A stretch of DNA of 64,000 nt from Bacteroidales bacterium (GTDB taxonomy: Bacteria > Bacteroidota > Bacteroidia > Bacteroidales > UBA10428), in NCBI GenBank assembly GCA_016934055.1, contig JAFGTR010000005.1:20448-84447 (forward strand). Reading direction: 5' to 3'. Shown here one piece after another: positions 1 through 10,300 of this stretch. Within the stretch, counting starts at the first letter, position 1. Each line of letters starts with the position of its first letter. A program made the translations under genes and the position numbers. The notes beneath the pieces were generated by a model. The model was not told where the DNA came from, ran no database searches, and was given only the letters and a program-made list of their open reading frames with translations.

Positions 1-229
1 CGTACCCCAGCATGGAGTATATGGTAAGCAATAGGGTTAATAATATGCCTGATCTTGCAACCAATGGATTTTTATGTCCTGAAAATTTTAATTGTACTAT
101 CTGTCTCGTTTATTTGGTTCAATTCCTGCATTCTGATAATGTCCGACAACCGTCGGTAAAGAAATCAAACCAGATCAAACTGACACAGCGTTTATGCCGG
201 TAAGTCAAAACATGCAATCTGTCAGGCTA

Positions 230-1198
230 TTAGTTATTCCAATTGTTAGGTATATGATAGATAGGACCGGTAACCGGCGCCGGGTTAACCCTTATGACAA
301 TTGTTTCAGCCACAGTATCATAATAAGTCCATGATTGCGCAGCAGCAGTCGGATTGCTCAGATAGTCCGATTTCCGTGATATCCTGTCATTCACACCGTT
401 AATAACATAAGTATACAGTGTTGCCTTTTTAGTACCCGAACCAGGATCTATGGCTGTATAATCGCCGTCATTAGGCCTGTCAAAATCAAAAGTCAGTGCA
501 TTAATACCCGATTCCTGCGGATCGGCAACTGTTCCTGCTCTTTCAATGGCAAAATCCTGAACGGCACCCAGTGTAAGTTTATCCAGGTCAAAATATTCAT
601 CTTTTGCAGCACTGGCATTCAGCGTTGCTATTTCCAGTGTCCAAAGCATCTGCAGATTTGTAATACCGGTTAATGTTGCCTGTACAATGTCAGTAAGCCT
701 GGCATCACCTTCACATACCGTAAGGTCAGCACCGATAATTGAACCTGGATTGTCAGCGGTGAAAGTTACGGTAGGTTCAGCAAGGATGCGAACATACACG
801 TTGGTATCACCCGAGCATCCGCCATAGGCTGCAGGAGATGTTTCAGTCACAACAACATTGTAATTTGCCGGATCAGCAGCACCCCAGAGCACCTCAACCC
901 ATACATCATCCGTTAATTCACCCTGTGGTGTACCGGCTGCTACCGGAACATTCCACGTCCAGGTAAATCCGCCTGTCAGTGCCCAGGAACCGACTGCAGT
1001 ATAATTCGGATGATAATAAGCATCAGGCTTAACATACAATCTGGTAGTGGTACCGGTGGTTACAGAGTCAATTTCCGCTGTTACATCACCGGAAATAGGC
1101 TGGTAATCAGCCACCTCTACCTGGCCAAAAACACCAGTGGTTACAAGCATTGCGGCAGCAATACTCATCACAGTTCTCAAAAAGTTCATCTTTTTCAT
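230..1198 (-). CDS. Secreted protein with Ig/PKD-like region and C-terminal tail GPIYHIPNNWNN
   Basis: 322-aa ORF; signal peptide MKKMNFLRTVMSIAAAMLVTTGVFGQ; beta-rich sequence; C-terminal tail shared with the upstream giant protein. Confidence 0.75.
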   Translation of the reverse strand: MKKMNFLRTVMSIAAAMLVTTGVFGQVEVADYQPISGDVTAEIDSVTTGTTTRLYVKPDAYYHPNYTAVGSWALTGGFTWTWNVPVAAGTPQGELTDDVWVEVLWGAADPANYNVVVTETSPAAYGGCSGDTNVYVRILAEPTVTFTADNPGSIIGADLTVCEGDARLTDIVQATLTGITNLQMLWTLEIATLNASAAKDEYFDLDKLTLGAVQDFAIERAGTVADPQESGINALTFDFDRPNDGDYTAIDPGSGTKKATLYTYVINGVNDRISRKSDYLSNPTAAAQSWTYYDTVAETIVIRVNPAPVTGPIYHIPNNWNN

Positions 1199-1379
1199 GT
1201 TACAAAAATTAGGTTAAACAAAAATTTTTACTCTATTGCTTACCTGTCGCTTTTCAACAACAGGTTTATATATAATAATTTATATATATTCACATCTCTC
1301 ATTATATCGTAAAATCAGTCATTCATGTTTCAAATATTTGATCAGTTTATTGTATTTATCCATCAGCCGGTATTCTGTT

Positions 1380-4300
1380 TTAAGGCGCATTATCATTTGG
1401 TATGTGGTAAGCCGGGCCGGGTTCGGGTTGTTTACTCACCCAAATATCCAAATCAGTTGGCAACGTTGCCGCACATCCGTCATCTTCATAATTCACACTC
1501 ACCCTGTGATCTTCGTAGCCATCCCACCTTATGGTTATTGTATTATCAGTCGCCGTTCCTCCTGCGACTATTGTATGCGCAGCCGTATCAACTGTTATAT
1601 TTATCACAGTCCAGAAATAATTGCTCATGCCTGCTTCGGTTGCGTATATAACCGTTACACCCTGGCAAACGGTATCGGATCCGGTGATGGTTGGTACCGG
1701 TAAAGGTTTAATGGTGACGCTTAAATCAGTGGGCAAATCGGCGTCACAACCGTTTGCATTGGTATAATTCACCGAAACCTGGCCTGTTCCGGCAGCGCCC
1801 CAGGACACTGTAACCTCATCATCAACACCAGTTCCGCCGGCGGTAACCGTACCCCCGGTAACATTCCACACGTAACTCGACATGCCGGATTCCGTCGAAT
1901 ACACATGACCGGCTGAACCGGAACACACCTCGTTATCACCGCTAAGCGTCACAGCCGGGGCTTGTAAGAAGGAGATGGTGACATCATCCGTGGAAGGCGT
2001 GCAGGGATCATTGCTGATAGTCCATCGCAACACATAGGTAACTCCTGAGGTGCCATTGAAAGTGCTGGTCGGGTTGGAAGGTTCATCGATAACACCGCCG
2101 CTGCCCGAGACCACACTCCAGGAACCGGTTCCGACAGCCGAGGTATTGCCCTCCAGCAGGGTGGAAGTTAATCCGCACATGGCCGAACTTGTCTGGTCAG
2201 CTCCCGCATCAGCGGTTGAGGGTGCTTCATTTACCGTTACCGTGGTAGCATCAAAGATACCGGCAGTCGGCGATGTGGGGATATTGTATGTGAAACCGTT
2301 TAACTCATATTCACCCGCCGTGGAAGCGGTTATTGTGGTGGTGGATGCATTGATGCCGGTTATATCGGTCTGGTCTGCTCCGCCAATGGTATACGAAATG
2401 GTATACGTATAATTACCGGTGATTCCGGTAAATTCAACCGGTATTGACCCGCCGACGCAAACATCATCGGTGCTTGAGAACCTGGCCCGGGCGTTTATGG
2501 TGCCGACACAGGCAAGTGTATAATCATGCGTGTCGAGGTTCATTTTATCGGTGGTGGTGGCCGTACCGTTGTTGTTATCACCGCTGGCCGATGTGGTTTG
2601 TTCATTCCACTGGCTGGTACCTGTATTGAGTTCGGCAACGCGCATACCGGCAATGCCGTCCTGGCTGACCGCCGGCCGGATATCGCTGACCGGGTCCCAG
2701 CGCAGGGTGACATAAGCCTGCTTTGAGGCAGGGCCCGAGATCGTCCAGTATTCTGTTGTGCTTGCGGCCGTGAGGGGGGATGCAAAAGCCGGTACCGCCA
2801 TTCCTGTCCTGCCGGTATTGAAATACTCGGCAGTCCAGTCACCGTCATTGGGCAGGTTGATAGCTGCCTTCCCATGCCGTGTTCCTTTGCCGATGGGGAA
2901 CTGGAAGAGATAACCCCCGGTGATCTTCTTTTTCAACGGGCCATTCACAAAGGATGCGAAGGAACCTCCTGTCGGCGAAACCGTGGAAATCCCGGAATTC
3001 ATGTATAAAATATTGGCTGAAGTGGTCGTGATGTTACCACTTGTCAGGGTCAGGTTCCCTTTCATGTCAACCGGGCCGGTCAGTGTCAAACCCAGTGAGT
3101 TATTCAGTTGAACATGGTTAAAGGCGTTGGTTGTGGTAAACGTGCCGACACTCTGTGCCGAACTTCCCTGGAACACCACTTTTGCCCCGGATCCGGTGCC
3201 GCTTGAAAAGCTTGCCCCGGCATCCCTGGTAATATCACCGTTCAGATAAATGGTGCGGTTGTTGACCGAATTATCAAGGGTCGTTGTTCCTCCGATATCC
3301 AGCAATTCGCAAATAGTAATATCCTTATTGGGCATAATACGTTTACCGCCTCCGGTAAGCAACAGCATACGCAGGGTCGACGGTATGGTCGACATGGTAT
3401 AATCCTTGGGCGTTCCGCTGTCACCATATTCCAATGCCCCCCCTGCACAGGAAAAGAATTGATCAAACCGTCCGGCCGGCAATTTTCCGTCGGTCAGGGC
3501 AAGGACACCTGTACCATCCACTATACCCAGGTAATGGCCGATAGTGCTGCCGACTTCCAGCCTTCCGTTGATGGTTGTTTTATATGATTTTTTATTGTCG
3601 GTTTCCAGAATGATGGTATCACCCGGCTGGATAACCATGATAGCGCCATTGGGAACACCCGCACTGGGAACTGGCGTCCAGCTGGTAATATCGCCCCAGT
3701 TTCCAAAATCCACATTCGAATAATAAGTCGGAACTGTCGTAGGCAATGCTGTATCGATTCCAGCCGTGAAATCACCCGAAAAATCAGTGGTTGCTGATGT
3801 AAAGGGAAACTGACTGATGTTGTTCACGTCATCCACTAGTCCGGGCAATTTGGTCCACGTTGCCCCGCTGAGCCGGCCCGAAATATAATCAGACTCCGTA
3901 TTGGGCGGTGTTACACTGACATCACCATCGAGGTAATACATGTAAATGTCACCGATGAAATTGGAAATCCCGCTGCTGGTGATAGCCCAATAATACTGCA
4001 ATACATTATCCGGGTACAAGGCAGTCGGATGTGCGTTGTTTATGGCAATCACATTAACCGACCCGGGAGTGCTGTTGGCAGAATAATCAAAGCGCACTGG
4101 GGTATATTTCCCGTTGACGCCGATCGGGCAGGTAATATCTGATGCCGATGCAGGGATAGGCATGGTAATACCCCTAGCTGTTGTAATAGCCCCGTTGGTA
4201 TAAATCATTTTGGATATCCCGAAGGAACCGGCACCAGGGGTCAGACTGGCGCCTGATCCAATGGTTAATAATTGATCATCAATATTTATTGAACCGTTGG

Positions 4301-7300
4301 TGAGGATGAGTGCATCGTTAAAAGTAACATCCTGTTGTAAGAGGGCCCCTGCTCCATTATCCAGTTCTACCCTTCCGAAATACGCGGGTGTCGAAGATCC
4401 GTTACCCGAGATAACCTGGTTGAGCGTTCCCTGCAAAAGAATGCCACCGGCAGCGGGGTTTGAACTGGTATGCGTAGTGTAGTTGATCAGGTTCCCTTTT
4501 ACGGTAATGGTATTGCCTCCGTCTACCAGGCTTCCCGACAGGATCCGCAATTCATCGTTCACGGTAATATTACTGGAAGCCTTCAATGTAACCGAGGTGG
4601 AAGGATTGACAGCCAGGTTGCAGAATGTGGTATTGTTCCCTGAAAGTGTTTGTGTAACACCGTTAAAAGTGGTAACATCTGTGGTTCCCGCAGTGAAAGT
4701 ACCGCTGTTGTCAAAATCACCGGCAAGTGTAAGATCAAGGTTATTCGTGTTGAAGGTTCCGTTTGCATTGATGGTCAATCCGCCATAAAGCACAAGCGGA
4801 TCGATATTCAATTGTGCATTGGCTGTGTTGCCGGCATCGAATCCGTTCACGGTCAGGCTGCCAAGTGGAACATTGGCATCCACAAGGAAGGTTTGATTGC
4901 CGGTACCCGAGGCTGTAGCCAGGTAAATATTCCCGGCTGCAGATGTGCTTGAAGAAGCCGGCCTCAGGTAAAGGTCTCCATAAGTTGTACCGCCGCCCCT
5001 CACAAGGAAAAGGGTTCCGCCGGTCAGTATAAAAGAACTCCCCGTATTCAATACCTCGAGCTTGGACCTTGCGGTATTGGCATTTCTGCCGTTGATGGTA
5101 ACATCGCCGCCGGTTTGTGTGTACTGCAATATACCGCCCAGGCTTGTGGTATTCCTGCGGATCTGGCCGTTAACAAAGAGGGTGCCCCCGCTTATGGTAA
5201 GCTCGGATGAACAGCTTTCGGAGTATTCGATATCATTGTTATTGTTATTGGCCGGATCGCCGATATTCACTGTACCGTTCTCCAGTAAAAGCTTCCCGTT
5301 CAAATACAGGTCATTGTTATCCGAAGCATTATCGGCAATGCTTACCGTAGTTGCGGCATTATTGATATGCAGGCAGGCGGTTTGAGGAATCGTAAAAGCA
5401 CTGGTGGTTGAAATATTCAGGTCACTGGCGCTCTTATACCTGAATGTGCCGTTGGATAAGGTGAGCCAGTTGTTGTCGGGACTGCTGAAAGTTCCGTCTA
5501 CATCAACCGTCAAAACAGGTGTCTGGGATGTGCCTTTATCTATAGTAAGGTTATTGAAATCGGTCAGGGCCGTACCGGTTGTGCCGGTGATTGACTTATC
5601 CACACTACCGGTAAACGTAACATTACAGGTGTTAGCTGTTCGCATGTCGAAGGTGCCGTTGTTGGTAAGATTTCCCGTGATGCTCATCGAATGGGCTGTA
5701 CCGGCCGTGTTTTCAACATCGAAAACAGCGCCTGCACTTACATTAACATCGGTAAGCACATTCAGGGTCTGTGTTGTACCGGTCCGGAACTGCAGGTTAC
5801 CGCCTGTGATGTTGAGACTTCCGTTAATTAAAAGTGTCCGGGCAGCGGCCGTATTGAGACGGACTATCGCCGTGCCTCCGGCCCCCTGCACTGTCAAACT
5901 GTCATAGATCTCCAGATCGGTATTGGGCATGGCAATATACCTTCCGGCGGTGGGTGTGATCTCAAGGTTCCTGTAATGGGTAAGTGGTGTAAGGTTTTCT
6001 GTCGGCCCCTGACGGGTAGGAATTGTGAAATCCTGTGTTCCGGTAATGTAATATTCAACTGTACCACCTTCTTCGTTTAGAAATTCCCCGAAATCCCCAG
6101 TCGGGAAGCGGGCGGTTGCCCCTGATGAGGATATCCTCAGCTCCCCACTCCCGGTCACCACGTCAAAAGTGTGACCTGTATAAGTTGAAAGATCGAGAGT
6201 GGAACCTGCACCGATTTCCAGCGTAGCACAGATAGCATTATCAGCATCAGCAACAACAGTATGGTCATTACCTATAATAACATTATCCTGTGCATTCGGG
6301 TAGTCTACTGCTGCACCTCCACCATGACCGGTTTCTGACCAACTGAACCGGTCATTCCAGTCCCTTGGTAATGGTGCTACATCACGACTGTATAATGTTC
6401 TGACGAATAAGTTAAAAGGTGAAATTCCAAAGGCTGTAGCTCCAACAGAATAATCACTGTCTATAAAACCAATACCGATAAAAGGTACTAAACTCTGGCT
6501 ACTGACATTATTGCCCATATCGGTAGCACCTGTGGCATCAATTAACCAGGGATGGTAATATGCTGTAAAGAAAAACCAGAATGTAAAGCTTGGAGGAACT
6601 GTATAATATGTATATCTAATGTCTATGTTGGTATTATTAGCACCAGTAATTGATGTCTTTGATCTCCAGTAATAAGGAATTGCAAACCCACCAATGGTAG
6701 CAGCCGGGTGGGTTGAATTAACCGGGATGATTGTGTGGTTTCCTGATAAATTTCCAGAGGCACCAGAAGCATTAGTCCGAATTTCAGTTGCCGTATAGCC
6801 ATAAGCGGTACCCACCGGAAAAACTGCAATAGTTGTATTAGCCGGGTAGTTTCCGCTGATTCCCACTGTTAATCCTCCGTCTGATGAATTTCCCGCAGTA
6901 AGTATCATCCGTGTAGCAGAAAAAGTACCACCACTGATTGGATTTGTGTTGACCGTAAGGCCATTGACGCCAATATCAAAAATATGATCCGAAGTCAGGA
7001 TAAGCGTATTCACGGTCAAATCGCTCAGCAATTGCGTGGCAACAAAGCCTGCCGTGCCATTGCCGTTATTGACCTCGAGATTTCCCAGGGAAGGACTGCC
7101 GATCGAAGATGCTTCAATGGTCTGCAGCACTGAGGCGTTCAGAGTGATCTTTCCGGAACCGGTATGCGTGCCGGCCGTGTAAATATTACCGGCTACATTT
7201 ATGGTCATGCCCCCATCGTCCAGTGTACCCTGTGATATAATTAAGGAATCAGTAACAGTGTAATCTGTAACTGATCCGCCCAGGTTCAGGGTGCCGGCGC

Positions 7301-10300
7301 TTTTGTTTACTTTGAACTTGTATAGACCGGCGGTTATGGTGCCGCTGTTATCAAAAGCCTGGGCTGAAGTGCCGCTGAATATTGTGGTGTTGCTGCCGGG
7401 AGTATAAGTGGCGCCGGAACTGATGGTGAAATCTCCCTTCACTTCCACGTTCTGGCCGCCTGCATTTAAGGTCGGGCTGTTGGTGCTGTTCAGGTTAAGA
7501 TCGTTAAGTATTGTTAAAGCCCGGGCTGCGATTGGGGAAGAAAGCCCGACAATATTGTGCGGCTGTGCAGCCAGGGTAAGCGTTCCCGCGCCTGCACCCG
7601 CCTTGTTAATGTTCAGGTTCCAGAAAGGCACCGTGGAATTGATGTTGAAATTGACGGCCGAGGCCGGTATGGTGACATTCACCGTTCCGCCCGTAACCGA
7701 ATAATTCTCTGCCCCAACACCTATAACAATTCCGCCATTTACGGCAGTACCGGATGCAGTGGGACCGCTGACATTCAGCGTGCCGCCCGACATATGAAAT
7801 TGCGATGTGCTGTAAGGCCATGTGAATACCGGGTAATCGGTTACTGTTGCAGGACCATTCACATTCACCGTGCCGCCGGTCTGAATCCAGGAACCGGTGT
7901 GACTGGCGGTATTGGAAGGGCGTATCTGGTTAGCGGTCAACGTGCCACCCTCAATATAGATCGATCCGCCTTCGCGGGTCACGATGGATCCCTGTCCCAT
8001 TCCCATCGCATTGAATGACCCCAGGCTGATCTTCAGGTTTCCGTATACCACCAGGGCCGCTGCCCCCAGTGTCACGTCGGCGCCGTTCACCCAAAGGCCC
8101 GCGTTATCATTCTGATCGGTGCCGATATCATAATTGGTCACAGTAGTTCTTAACCGCGAAACCGTAATGTTTTCACCCAGTTTAAAGGTTCCGTTTTTCA
8201 GTGTGATCACATTATTTGAATTGTTCCCGTCAAAAGGCGAGGTGGCGGCATCACTGAGCACCTCAACGGTAAAACTCTGGTCTGAGCCCTTGTCAACAAT
8301 AAATCCGTAGAAAGAAGTAGCAGCATTGACGATAGCCGTGGCATTGGAGGAACCGGTAAAGGTCAGGTCGGCCGCACCCAGGGTATTGGCTGCAAAATCA
8401 GCATTATTGGTCAGGTCAACCGTTCCTTCATTGGTGAAATCACCCGAGAGTATGATGTTATGGGTGACAGCGCCGGATCCGGTCGACAGGGCGGCCCCGC
8501 TTTGCACATCCATATCGCCGGCTACAATTAAGGTGCGGGAAGCGGCTGTTGCATCATTCACCTGGAAGGTGCCCTGTGACACTTCCAGGTCACCGTTTAA
8601 TGTAATGTCATTGACCTGGATGGCCGTTTTGCCTGCTCCGGCATTGATTTTCAGATTATTGTATGTTGCCTGGGCGGGCAGGTCAAACGATGAAAGAACT
8701 CCGTTATACGTATACTCATAGGTGCCGCCGCCGGCGTCAACAAATGTGTTGCCGGTGGCATCCGGGAAATAACCTGTGGATGGTGTTCCGGAAACATGCG
8801 AAGATTGGATGGTTCCGCTTCCATCGAGATTCAACAGGGTATTGGTGAAACGGTAATCGCCCAGGTTCAGAATAGCGCCGCTTTCTACAGACATTGCATT
8901 GCCTGAAGTAGTTACATCCTGTGTCAGTGTTACCGTATACCCGTTAAGAATGATCACCCTGTCGTCATCCTGCGGCACCCGGCTTCCGACAAGCTCTGTG
9001 CCGCTAGGGTCCGTGGTCCATGTGCTTGCTGTATGCCAGTCACCGGTATTATAGGAATAAAGCACCGCACGTTCCGTGGTTGTCCATTCCCCTGCAATAG
9101 TATTTGAAAGAGCATGGGTAAGACTGTTTGTGCCTGAAACGGCAGCCCGTTTTTCCCAGGCCGGACCTCCTGTCCATTGCACCAGTGAGAAGTTGGCCGG
9201 ATCACCCAATGCTTCGGTGCCATGCCAGGTGAAGGTGACATCGCCGCTGTTCAGGGTATAATCGGGGGTCAGTATATCCCAGTATTTGGCCAGCGATTCC
9301 GAACCGGGGACCATGTTGGGACTTGTGCCTTCCACGGCCCTGATAAAAATCCTTCCACTGGTTGCACCGGCTGTGCCAGCCAGGGTAACCGGGGTGTATT
9401 TGGCCCCGGTGCCGACAGGGTATTCCATGGAAGCATTGGCGATGGTCCCCTGTTTGATCAGGTAACCCGTACCACCTGTCACGATCATGTGCGAACCGTC
9501 AAAAGAGCCGAAAACTGGGTTGTAAAGGGTAAGATCATAATCACCGATGCTGAGATTGCCGCTGGTGAGTGTTAAGGTATTATTAATGGTGGTTGCCGAT
9601 GTCAGTGATTTTACACCGCCGCCGTCAATTTCGAGGTTGCCGTAGGATAGATTGGCAATATCCTGGGAATTATTGCTCTGGTATACAATTGTACTGGCGT
9701 TATCCAGTGCAATGGAGGTATAGTTCAGGGGAAACAGCACTTCGGTCGGATCACCGGTATTCCCCAGTGACAATGTGGTTCCGGCGCCCAATGAAAATAT
9801 CCCGGTACCGTTTCCGGTGATCTGGTAGACATCGGATGCCAGTTCTGCAGAACCGGTAATCGACAGGTCATTGTCAACAGTGATGGCACCTGACAGCGTT
9901 TTAACGTCACTTCCTGATACCGTGAGGTTGTGGTAATTAAATGCGGCTGCCGTTTGCGATGTAGTACCGTTGTAATCGACAGTACTGCCGGTAATGGTAT
10001 AGGAATTTGTTCCCGGTGTGAATGTACCTGCAATACCTACGGTTCCGGTACCGGACAAAGTTCTGTCCCCGGTGCTGTTGCTGGTAAGATTGTAATAGTT
10101 GAAGGCCGGTATAGTCTGTGGTCCGCTGCCGTTAAAAACAACCGTGCTGGTATTGGCGGTAAAGGCATTGGGTGTGAATGCACCGGTAAGTGTTATCGTA
10201 CCGGCATTCCCTGTTAAAGCTCCACAGGAAAGGTCGCCGGAGACATTAAGAAAACCTGATCCGGTGAAGGTGACCGGGTCGGAAGCCGTAAGCGAAAGAC

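Noticed and set aside
12-203. 63-aa ORF at the left window edge
   Set aside because: Short, no domain or convincing coding signal, and close to the edge; cannot be supported
1236-1703. 155-aa plus-strand ORF near the 3' end of the giant gene
   Set aside because: It overlaps the well-supported minus-strand gene and has no recognisable features
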